The notes under the pieces: generated by a model
Seen by the model: only the letters and a program-made list of their open reading frames with translations
Database searches by the model: none
Told to the model about the DNA's origin: nothing
Shown: piece after piece, positions 11,071 through 20,150 of the stretch
How the letters are laid out: each line of letters begins with the position of its first letter
Numbering within the stretch: the first letter of the stretch is position 1
Made by a program: the position numbers and the translations under genes
Assembly (NCBI GenBank): GCA_003427395.1
Contig: BFEA01000698.1
Coordinates: forward strand, 252,257 to 282,674
Length of the DNA stretch: 30,418 nucleotides
Origin: Chara braunii
Lineage: Eukaryota; Streptophyta; Charophyceae; Charales; Characeae
Direction of reading: 5' to 3'

Positions 11071-11420
11071 AGATGGCGGCTGCCCAAAGGTAGGTCTTAG
11101 CTGGCGGCTGCCCAAATGTACGCTGTGCACGGCGGCTGCCAAAAGGTAGGCTCTAGATGGCGGCTGCCCGAGGGTAGGCTCTAGATGGCGGCTGCCGAAA
11201 GAAATAGGCTATAGATGGCGGGTGCCGAAAGACAGGATGTAGATGGCTGGTTCCAAACAGGTATCCCGATATCCCATGGGAGGATACATCCTCCCCACAT
11301 GCATATGTAGCGCTGCCGAGATGTACGCTGTAGACGGCTACTGCCAAATGGTAGGCTTAGATGGCGGCTGCCCGAGGGTAGGCTTTAGATGGCGGCTGCC
11401 CGAGGGAAGGCTCTAGATGC
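9600..11420. repeat. AGATGGCGGCTGCC minisatellite blocks
   Basis: A 27-31-bp unit, consensus AGATGGCGGCTGCCCAAAGG followed by TAGGCTCT, forms blocks of eight copies at about 9612-9835, five at 10038-10180, seven at 10250-10440 and further copies at 11070-11260 and 11330-11420. Units vary at the fourth C (C or A) and in the spacer. The blocks alternate with the 200-bp unit. Confidence 0.85.
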
Positions 11421-11991
11421 TCGGGGGATATTTGGGGCGGATAGATCCTACACTGAGTATTTGGCCTGAGCATTTGACCTCTTTCCTGGAAACTTGAGAA
11501 TATTGGTCCAGTATCGTGGGAGTTTTAGGATGCATAAATCCGATAATGAGCATAAGCCATGCGCGGCTGAGCATGTGTCCTCTTTCTGAGAAGCTTGAGA
11601 CAAATTGGGGGAATCACGGGGCGGATAGATCATACAGTGAGCATTTGGCTTCATTCCGAGAGACCTGAGACAATGTCGGGATTTCTGAGTAGTCTGATAC
11701 AAATCGGGGAATTGTGGAGCGGATAGATCCGATAATAAGAAATAGCCATGCGAAGTGGATGTTGTGGGGCGGATAGATCGTCCGCTAAGCATTTGTGCTC
11801 TTTCTGATAAACCTGAGCACTATGAATCCCCCGCGGCCGCGGTCACCACGGGCACTGTCTCTTATACACATCTAGATGTGTATAAGAGACAGGGATAGAT
11901 CCGATAATAAGAAATAGCCATGCGAAGTGGATGTTGTGGGGCGGATAGATCGTCCGCTAAGCATTTGTGCTCTTTCTGATAAACCTGAGCA
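11421..11991. repeat. Satellite family A: GGGGCGGATAGATCC / CTGAGCAT / CTTTCTGAGAA array, partly artefactual
   Basis: Units of about 70-120 bp read TGTGGGGCGGATAGATCC, then CGATAATGAGCA or CGCCACTGAGCATTTG, then CTCTTTCTGAGAAACCTGAG. They are degenerate here. Part of the array is duplicated around the adapter at 11855-11892. No protein is encoded. Confidence 0.8.
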
Positions 11992-12027
11992 CTATGAATC
12001 CCCCGCGGCCGCGGTCACCACGGGCAC
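11721..12027. other. Exact 135-bp direct duplication flanking an adapter (assembly artefact)
   Basis: Bases 11721-11855 and 11893-12027 are identical, with a constant offset of 172. They are separated only by the 38-base adapter. The exactness in an otherwise diverged repeat region, and the position of the adapter, point to a mate-pair read pair built into the consensus and not to real biology. Confidence 0.9.
11855..11892. other. Nextera mate-pair junction adapter left in the assembly
   Basis: CTGTCTCTTATACACATCT at 11855-11873 is followed directly by its reverse complement at 11874-11892. These are two Tn5 mosaic ends back to back, which is the circularisation junction of Nextera mate-pair libraries. 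No IS50 or Tn5 gene is present, so a natural Tn5 insertion is excluded. Confidence 0.97.
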
Positions 12028-12515
12028 GAACACGGACTGCGGTCGCGGCCCCGCGCCCGCGGTCATGACCGCGGTCCGCGGTCAAGAAAAAAAATAATAA
12101 TAATAATAAAAAATTCAAAAAAATCTGAAAAAAATATATGTTATGCCAAAAACTAAACTGAACAACTTTGTCTCGGGGTCATATCAAATTCATTACCAAA
12201 TTTGAGATAAAAAAACCAAACAACATTCTTTATTTTTCTTACTAAAAGAATAAAGTGTAGAACTTTTGCCCGAGGGATTTCTGTTTTTTATTTTTTTTAA
12301 AATATAAAATGAAGTCAAAAAATAAAACTAAAACTATACAGTTGTAGAGCGCAAAAACACCTACAGACCCATATTTTTTGTTTTTTTTTTGGCCTATTAT
12401 CCTAGAAATTAAAAATGTCGGGTTTTTCCGACCGCGGCCCTGGCCCGCACCCGACCTCCGCGGTCGGGATCCCGACCGCGGGCCGAGATTGACGTGACCG
12501 CGGGGGGATTCATAG
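11992..12515. mobile_element. ~524-bp non-autonomous TIR element (MITE-like)
   Basis: The left end reads CTATGAATCCCCCGCGGCCG and continues into CGGTCACC. The right end, on the opposite strand, reads CTATGAATCCCCCCGCGG and continues into TCACG. Both ends are rich in CCGCGGTC, while the core (about 12085-12415) is AT-rich with an ATAAT-type run. It sits inside satellite family A. Flanks CCTGAGCA on the left and GCTGAGCA on the right match in 7 of 8 bases and could be an 8-bp target-site duplication, but the host repeat carries similar phrases, so this is weak. It has no coding capacity. It shares its terminus with the element ending at 144. Confidence 0.65.
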
Positions 12516-13160
12516 GCTGAGCATTTGACATCATTCCAAGAATCCTCAGACAATGTGGGGAGGACAAGGCGATAGATCCGATAATGAGCAAACGCCATGT
12601 GTGGTGGACGTTGTGGGACGGATAGCTCCTCCACTGAGCGTGTGCCTTCTTTCTCAGAATTCTGAGACAAACCGGGTGGAAGTTTGACACACATCCGTGG
12701 TATATGTGAGGCGGATAGATCCTCCACTGAATATTCGGCCTGAGCATGTGACCTCTTTCCTGGAAACCTGAGAATATTGGCCCAGTATGTGGACACTTGG
12801 TGGGAACCCTAGAATTGTGGGGCGGATAGATCCGCCACTGAGGATGTGTTCTCTTTCTAAGAAGTCTGAGGCAAATCTGGGGAGTTGTGGGGCGGATAGA
12901 TCCGATAATGAGCAAAAGTCAGTGTGGCTGAGTTGTGGGGCGGATAGATCTGCCACGGAGCATGTGTCCTCTTTCTGAGAAGTCTGAGGCAAATCGAAAA
13001 AGTTGTCAGGCGGATAAATCCGATCATTAACAAAAGCATGTGGGGTTGAGTATGTGTCATGAACCCTAGAATTGTGGGGCGGATAGATCCGCCACTGATC
13101 ATGAGGATTGAAAGAACCCGAGAGTTATGGGGTGGATAGATCCGCCACTTAGCATGTGTC
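12516..13160. repeat. Satellite family A continued
   Basis: The same units as at 11421-11991 resume after the TIR element. They read TTGTGGGGCGGATAGATCC, CGCCACTGAGCATGTG and TCCTCTTTCTGAGAAGTCTG, with palindrome cores near 12713, 12823, 12893, 13011, 13080 and 13133. Minus-strand frames such as 12409-12996 exist only because the unit lacks stops in some frames. Confidence 0.85.
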
Positions 13161-14695
13161 CTTCTTGTTGTGCATCGAACCATTATCCTTCTGGTTGTGC
13201 ATCGTACTATTATCGTTGTCTATCGAACCCCTCTGGTTGTGCATCGAACCTTTCTAGATATTCATCGAACTATTCCAGTCATGCATCGAACCCCTTCTAA
13301 TTATCCATCGACCTCTGGACCGTATCTATCCTCCTCACAGCCCATCACCTCTGATAGATCCCGTTCAATCAATCTACGCAGAATGAATCGGTCCCTAAGG
13401 AAGCCCCGAATAGCAGTGCCGATGGGTACTATAAAGTTATCTCGTTGTGAAGAGGATAGATCCACCTCAAAGGCATGGGGGGTTGTGAGGAGGATAGATC
13501 CGCCCCAGAGGTAGGGGGGTCTGTGAGGAGGACAGATCCGCCCCAGAGGCATGGGTACCAGAGAGTGATCACGTGTCCTTGTTGGGTCCTATCCCCGTAG
13601 GTGATCACGCTGTGAGGAGGATAGATCCACCCCAGAGGTTTGGAGGTTTGTGAGGAGGATCGATCTGCCCCAGACATCCGAGCCCTGCCCCGAAAGGCGG
13701 TGCCGATGGGTACTAGAAAGTGATCGCGCTTTGAGGAGGATAGATCCGCCCCAGAGGTATGGGGGTTTGTGAGGAGAATAGATCTGCCCCAGAGGTACGG
13801 GGGTCTGTGAGGAGGATAGATCCGCCCCATATTCATCGAACTATTACAGTCATGCATCGGACCCCTTTTAATTATCCATCAACCTCTGGGCCGGATCTAT
13901 GCTCCTCACAGCCCATCACCACTGATGGATCCCGTTCAGTCAATCTACGCAGAATGAATCGGTCCCTAAGGAAGCCCCGAAAGGCGGTGCCGATGGGTAC
14001 TAGAAAGTGATCGCGCTGTGAGGACGATAGATCCGCCCCAGAGGTATGGGGGGTTGTGAGGAGGATAGTTCTGCCCCAGAGGTACGGGGGGTTGTGAGGA
14101 GGATACATCCGCCACAAAGGTATGGGTACTAGAGAATGATCGCGTGTCCTTGCTGGGTTCTGTCCGAGACTATCCCCGTAGGTGATCACGCTGTGAGGGG
14201 GATAGATCCGCCCCAGAGGTATCCAACGTTGTGCGGAGGATCGGTCCGCCCCAGACATCTGAGCCCTGTTCCGAAAGGTGGTGCCGATGGGTACTAGACA
14301 GTGATCATGGCACTGGAGGAGGATAGATCCGCCCCAGAGGTATGGGGGTTGGTGAGGAGGATAGATCCGCCCCAGAGGTACGGGGGTTTGTAAGGAGGAT
14401 AGATCCGCCCCAGAGGAATAATGGGTACTGGAGAGTGATCGAACCCCTTTTAGTTATCCATCGACCTCTGGGCCGGATCTATCCTCCTGGCAGCCCATCA
14501 CCTCTGATGGATCCTGTTCAGTCAATCTACGCTGAATGAATTGGTCCCTCAGGAAGCCCCGAAAGGCGGTGCCGATGGGTACTAGAAAGTGATCGCACTG
14601 TGAGGAGCATAGATCCGCCCCCGAGGTATGGGGGTTTGTGAGGAGGATAGATCCGCCCCCGAGGTACAGGGGTTTGTGAGGAGGATACATCCGCC
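13160..14695. repeat. Satellite family B: GAGGAGGATAGATCCGCCCC array with longer spacers
   Basis: It opens with a GTTGTGCATCGAACC minisatellite (13160-13310, about 25-bp spacing). It then alternates 37-38-bp units (GTGAGGAGGATAGATCCGCC, CCAGAGGTATGGGGGTT) with a ~150-bp block that contains GGTCCCTAAGGAAGCCCCG, AAAGGCGGTGCCGATGGG and TACTAGAAAGTGATCGCG. Most units carry the GGATAGATCC core. Several ~100-residue frames cross it but follow the repeat period and are not genes. Confidence 0.9.
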
Positions 14696-15000
14696 CGAGC
14701 TGAGCATGTGTCCTGTTTCTGAGAAGTCAGAGACAAACCGGGGGAATTATGGAGCGGATAGATCCGCCACTGAGCATTTGGCCTCATTCCGAGAAACCCG
14801 AGACAATGTTGGGATTTATGAGAAGTCTGATACAAAGCGGGGGAGTTGTGGGGCCGATAGATTCGATAAAGAGAAAAAGTCGTGCGAGGTGGATGCTATG
14901 GGGCGGATAGATCCTCCACAGAGTGTTTAGGATCTTTCTGAGAAACCTGAGACAATGTTAATGGGTAGAATTGTGGGGAGGGTGGATCCTACAATGAATA
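14695..15000. repeat. Satellite family A, second block
   Basis: Units with GAGCATGTGTCCTG, TTTCTGAGAAGTCAGAG and GGAGCGGATAGATCCGCC return directly after family B at about 14697. The A-to-B-to-A order shows that the two families interdigitate and probably arose by nested duplications. Confidence 0.8.
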
Positions 15001-15500
15001 GTGCGACAAATGGCGTGTGAGGGGGTGTCTAGTGTGCCAGAACTGCTAACATTGTCTATTTGTGTTCAGTTCTTCTCTATCGTGCCGAAGAACAATAGGG
15101 GGGTTGAGGGCGGTAAAGAACATCTGCAACCTATCTTCAACCGCTGACGCTGGGTTTTAGACAGACATGTTGTGCACCGGTTTCGGGACGCGCTCCGGCT
15201 GGTGATGGAGTTTGATGTTAGTCGAGGATGGCGTTCGATATCACACGAGGTTCTTGGAGGTACTCCTGTCACCCTGGCTGGCGATGGCGTTGATGTTAGT
15301 CGAGGATGGTGTTCGATATCACACGAGGTTCTTGGAGGAAGTCACGCCACCGATGACATTCGATTTGCATAGACGCTATCACGAGAAAATGTTCAATATC
15401 AGACAAGGTTGTATTTTCGCGGTCGCAGTCTGCCTTGGGCTGGGGCATTTGGTGTTCAACAGGTTCCGGGAGTTGGGTGAAAGACAAGTTGCTTGACCAA
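15001..15500. repeat. Intervening sequence with a 78-bp tandem duplication (15212-15345)
   Basis: TTGATGTTAGTCGAGGATGG followed by GTTCGATATCACACGAGG and TTCTTGGAGG occurs at 15212 and again at 15290, a period of 78. The copies differ at a few bases. Frames through it (for example 15212-15496) are short and unrecognised. I see no gene. Confidence 0.75.
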
Positions 15501-15925
15501 GAAAGGGCATTGCACATGGCGGGTGACGTCATGCGCACAGCTCTGGACGTGGTCGTCTGCGCAGTATCCCGGTGGCACAGAGGTGAATCAAGGACGGCAA
15601 CAGGTATACAGGCGTGCTATTATTGATGACGGTTGCCCAGGTTGAGGCAAGACAATATGGTGGGTGACGTATGGTTGTGTAAGCGTAGATTGCGAGACCT
15701 TGATCGGGCGAGGAATTATGAGGGCACGATGTTCTTGAGACCATGGTCAGGGAGAGGAGATTCTACATGGCGGGTGACGTCATGTGTACAGTTCTTGACG
15801 TGATCGTCGTGCAACATCTGGGTGGAACAGCGGGGGATCAATGACAGCAACAGGTATCCAAGCGTGCCATTCTTGATGATGGTTGCGCAAGACAACATGT
15901 CGGGTGACATATGCGTAAGACAATG
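15501..15925. repeat. Two diverged copies of a ~245-bp GTGACGTCATG-containing unit
   Basis: GGCGGGTGACGTCATG occurs near 15518 and 15770. Each is followed by GTGGTCGTC or GTGATCGTC, a GTGGAACAG-like phrase, GACAGCAACAGGTATCCA-like and TTGATGATGGTTGC-like sequence, and a CAAGACAACATG...GGGTGAC end. Divergence is moderate. No protein-like frame is conserved between the copies. Confidence 0.7.
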
Positions 15926-16758
15926 ACGCAGGTTGCCTGTGGCGATGCGTTCTTCACCGTGGAGACGGTTGCCTGTTGCGCTGCGTTCTTGACAGCCGTG
16001 TTTGTGTGTGTGTGCAACTGCATCCAGCGAAGGGAAGGTGCTCACCTCGACGTGGCGATGGCGGTGTCCTCGTCGACGACGCGATAGCAAGGCGCTTCGA
16101 ACAACAACCCGACAAAATGACGCAAAAGAACTGCATGTCGCCGAAGAATATCCTGTCGACGACGGATGAAATGCAAGCAAAAGCGTGGGACTTTCCCCAT
16201 CGACGAATCCTGACCGTTCGATATAGGGACATTGCGTGGTGTCGTAGGATTCTCGAACTTTTCACAGGCCTCCTTTAGCCGAGGAGAAACCAGTACCTCG
16301 ACGATCCCAGGACGTCATTCTTCTCGCGCTGACGTGGTCGGGACTGGGACGACAAATCCGGACCGCATTCAGGGCTTCTGGGCCTTTTGTCATTTCTCGA
16401 TAGTTTGGGCGCCTTTTGTTGTTGTGCGAAATTTTGGGTGGGCGCCACAAAATTTCCAGGCTTCCCACCTTAGCCTCAAAGGCATACATGCTCGCGGACC
16501 AGAACCCACGTCATTTTTTTGATACTGCGATTACGGGGAGACCATGTTGTGCCACCGTTAGCCTGGACGAGACGTGCCCTTGCGGCTACGCCATCGCTGT
16601 CTGTTTCCGGTTCGATACTTGCTCGCACGCAGATCGCCCTCGCGGTTACACCCTCGCGGCGCCGCCACATATACTCACTCGCATGCAGACCGCCGATCAT
16701 TCTGCCGTCAAGTTCGTGATCGCCCTCGTGATCGCCATCGCTGTCCCCGTCCAGTTGC
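15926..16758. other. No recognisable gene
   Basis: This is mixed-composition sequence with a near repeat of GTTGCCTGTGGCGATGCGTT at about 15930 and 15967, and CGCCCTCGCGG-type GC-rich phrases at 16570-16670. Frames of about 100 residues on both strands show no domain-like pattern. I see no RNA gene. Confidence 0.4.
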
Positions 16759-17350
16759 TTGTCGCCCATCACTCGCACCATCTTCCCTCTTCGTTTTCTC
16801 TCTTCGTTTTCATCTTTTACTCTCGCACCATCCTCCATCTTCTACTCTCGCACCATCTTCCCTCTTTGTTTTCTCCATCTTCCTTCTTCGTCTTCGTCGT
16901 CATCTTCCTTCTTCCTTCTTCGTCATCGCGTTGTCTTCTTTCTTGTTTGTCATCGTGTTGCCTTTTCTTCGTCATCACGTTGCCTTGTCGCAAATCACTC
17001 GCACCATCTTCCCTCTTCGTTTTCTCTCTTCGTTTTCATTTTCTACTCTCGCACCATCCTCCATCTTCTACTCTCGCACGATCTTCCCTCTTTGTTTTCT
17101 CCATCTTCCTTCTTCGTCTTCGTCGCCATCGTCCTTCTTCCTTCTTCGTCTTCCTTCTTCGTCATCGCGTTGCCTTCTTTCTTGTTTGTCATCGCGTTGC
17201 CTTTTCTTCGTCATCGTGTTGCCTTCTTTCTTGTTTGTCATCGTTTGGCCTTCTCCATCTTCTCCATTTCCTTCTCCGTCTCTCCATCTTCCCTTATCTT
17301 TCATTATCTCTTTCGTTTCCGTCGGGTTATCTTTCGTTATCATCGCCGGC
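16759..17350. repeat. Pyrimidine-rich minisatellite with a 226-bp higher-order duplication
   Basis: Built from CTCGCACCATCTTCC, CTCTTCGTTTTC, CATCTTCCTTCTTCGTC and GTCATCGCGTTGCC phrases. The block starting ACTCGCACCATCTTCC at 16771 starts again at 16997. The plus strand is almost entirely C and T with few A or G, so stop codons are rare and all three forward frames stay open for hundreds of codons. That openness is compositional. Confidence 0.85.
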
Positions 17351-17590
17351 TTGGTACTCCATGTTCCCCATCTCGGGGTTATCTTTCATTATCGTCACCG
17401 TCTCCGTCTTCTACAGCCCTGTCTTTGCATCCGTCTCCATCTCCATCGTCCCTCGCGAGCTCTTCGTATCCTCGGCGAGGCATCCATCTCCCCCGAAGAG
17501 GGCCATCTTTGGTTGTGTATGTGAAGATCCACATATCAAGTGAAAGCAGCGATCAACGGAGCGATCACCAAGCGTTAAAGCAGCGATGGT

Positions 17591-17725
17591 CAAGCGCCAT
17601 CTTCTGAACATATCCCCGACACGAAACACTTGAAAGGAGCGATCGTCAAACGCCATCTAATGAATAGATCCCCGCCACGAGACAGTTGAAAGGAGCGATC
17701 GTCAAGCGCCATCTTCTCAATCTTC
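17591..17725. repeat. Three tandem copies of a 56-bp unit
   Basis: CAAGCGCCATCTTCTGAA or a close variant occurs at 17591, 17647 and 17703, each linked by CCCCGCCACGAGACAGTTGA-like sequence and AAGGAGCGATCGT. The period is exactly 56. It is noncoding. Confidence 0.85.
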
Positions 17726-17944
17726 ATCACCAAGGGGATCGTCGAGTGCCCTCGATGGAAAAGAAGCTATCCTATCCTCAAACTGAAAGGTAAGCCGACG
17801 TCATCGACACGTCAGTCCTTGTGTTGCAACTTGCAACCAAAATCCGTCAGTTTCAGTGTGTTGTCCACGAGTCTTGTTTCAGCATCCAGACCGAGCTTGT
17901 TCTGGATCGAACTGTCATGGTTGTTAGTCAAATCTGTTATAGAT

Positions 17945-19133
17945 GTTCATTCAACCCTAGTAGTTCGAACCTTTCTTGTTGTGCATCGAACCATTATCGT
18001 TGTCTATCGAACCCCTCTTGTTGTGCATCGAACCCTTCTAGATATTCATCGAACTATTTCAGTCACGCATCGAACCCCTTTTAATTATCCATCGACCTCT
18101 GGGCCGGATTTATCCTCCTCACAGCCCACCACCTCTAATGGACCGTTTCGTCAATCTACGCAGAATGAATTGATCCGTAAGGAAGCCCCGAAAGGCGGTG
18201 CCGATGGGTACTAGAAAGTGATCGCGCTGTGAGGAGGATAGACCCGCCCCAGAGGTATGAGGGTTTGTGAGGAGGATAGATCCGCCCCAGAGGTACGGGG
18301 GTTTGTGAGGAGGACAGATCCGCCCCAAAGGTATGGATACTAGAGAGTGATCGTGTGTTCATGCTGGGTTTTGTCCGAAACTATCCCCGTAGCTGATCGC
18401 GCTGTGAGGAGGATAGATCCGCCCCAAAGGTATGGAGGTTGGTGAGGAGGATAGATCCGCCCCAGAGGTACGGGGGGTTGTGAGGAGGATAGATCCGCCC
18501 CAAAGGTATGGGTACTAGAGAGTGATCGAACCCCTTTTAGTTATCCATCGACCTCTGGGCCGGATCTATCCTCCTCGCAACCCATCACCTTTGATGGATC
18601 CCGTTCAGTCAATCTACGAAGAATGAATCGGTCCCTAAGGAAGCCCCGAAAGGCGGTGCCAATGGGTACTAGAAAGTGATCGCCCTGTGAGGAGGATAGA
18701 TCAGCCCTAGAGGTATGGGGGTTTGTGAGGAGGATAGATCCGCCCAGAGGTGCGGGGGTTTGTGAGGAGGATACATCCGCCCCAGAGGTATGGGTACTAG
18801 AGAGTGATGGACCGCCTTTTAGTTATCCATCGAGCTCTGGGCCGAATCTGTCCTCCTCGCAGCCCAAGACCTCTGATGGATCCCATTCAAAGAATCTAAG
18901 CAGAATGAATCGGTCCCTAAGGAAGCCCCGAAAGGCGGTGTCGATGGGTACTAGAAAATGATCGCGCTGTGAGGAGGATAAATCTGCCCCAGAGGTATGG
19001 GGGGTTGTGAGGAGGATATATCCGCCCCAAAAGTACGGGGTTTGTGAGGAGGATACATCCGCCCCAGAGGTATGGGTACTACAGAGTGATCGCGTGTCCT
19101 TGCTGGGTCCTGTCCCCGTAGGTGATCACCCTG
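17945..19133. repeat. Satellite family B, second block
   Basis: The block repeats the architecture at 13160-14695, beginning with the same GTTGTGCATCGAACC minisatellite (about 17960-18080). It continues with GAGGAGGATAGATCCGCC units and the ~150-bp AAAGGCGGTGCCGATGGG block. The like order of parts shows that the two B blocks are paralogous arrays separated by the 15.0-17.9 kb sequence. Confidence 0.9.
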
Positions 19134-20150
19134 TATGGGTACTAGAGAGTGATAGTGTGTCACTCTCTAGTATCCATACCTCTTGAGCGGATTTATCCTC
19201 CTCACAAACCCCATACCTCTGGGGCGGATCTATCCTCCTTACAGCTCGATCACTTTCTAGTACCCATCAACACCACCTTTCGGGGCTTCCTTAGGGACCG
19301 ATTCATTATGCGTAGCTTGACTGGACGCAAAAACCCTTGAACTGTCTGCGATCATTTTTTTCACATGAATTATCTATGCTCCACACAACGGGCACACATC
19401 CGCCGACAAGTTACGGAAGCCGTGCTCCCCTCTCACCCTGTCCAATCAACCAATATTGTTTTGTTAAGTAGCACTAGCTTGGAGGTTTGTGGGGAGGATA
19501 GATCCGCCCCAGAGGTGCGGGGGTTTGTGAGGAGGATAGATCCGCCCAAGAGGTATGGGTACTAGAGAATGATCGAACCCCTTTTAGTTATCCATTGACC
19601 TCTGGGCTGGATCTATCCTCCTCACAGCCCATCACCTCTGATAGATCCCATTCATTCAATCTACGCAGAATGAATCGGTCCCTAAGGTAGATCCGCCCAA
19701 TGGTACGGGGTTTGTGAGGAGGATTGATCAGCCCCAGAGGTATGGGTACTAGAGAGTGGTCGCGTGTCCTTGCTGGGTCCTGCCCCCGTAGGTGATCGTG
19801 CTGTATGGGTACTAGAGTGTGATCGCGTGTCACTCTTTAGTATCCATACCTCTGGGGCGGATCTATCCTCCTCACAAACGCCCATACCTATGGGGCGGAT
19901 CTATCCTCCTCACAGCGTGATCACTTTCTAGTACCCATCGGCATCGCCTTTCAGGGCTTCCTTAGGGACCGAATCATTCTGCGTAGATTGACTGAACGCA
20001 GTGCTCCATACAACGGGCACACATCCCCCAACAAGTTACGGAAGCCGTGCTCCCCTCTCACCCTGTCCAATCAACAAATATTGTTTTGTTAAATGGCGCT
20101 AGCTTCATTCAAATTTGGTCACTTTCTAGTACCCATCTGAGACGTCTTTC
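19134..20150. repeat. Orientation switch of family B with two hairpins, 670 bp apart
   Basis: Hairpin 1 has arms at 19134-19152 and 19160-19178 (TATGGGTACTAGAGAGTGA, one mismatch, 7-base loop). Hairpin 2 has arms at 19804-19822 and 19830-19848 (three mismatches). To the right of each hairpin the family B block runs in the opposite direction, for example GGGGCTTCCTTAGGGACCGA in place of its complement. It is followed in both by GGGCACACATCC, AAGTTACGGAAGCCGTGC and CCAATATTGTTTTGTTAA-like sequence. Confidence 0.85.

Noticed and set aside
11855-11892. Natural Tn5 or IS50 insertion
   Set aside because: Only back-to-back 19-base mosaic ends are present, with no transposase and with a 135-bp exact flanking duplication, not the 9-bp one Tn5 makes.
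13160-14695. CRISPR array, because short units recur at 37-38 bp
   Set aside because: There are no unique spacers between identical repeats; spacer sequences are themselves repeated and the setting is eukaryotic, with no cas genes.
12242-14835. Many ~60-180-residue frames on both strands
   Set aside because: They follow the satellite unit or the AT-rich core of the MITE-like element and have no independent coding signal.
16416-17607. Three overlapping forward frames of 280-375 codons rich in Ser, Phe, Leu and Arg
   Set aside because: They lie over a pyrimidine-rich minisatellite in which stop codons are rare in all forward frames. All three frames are open at once and none shows a domain.
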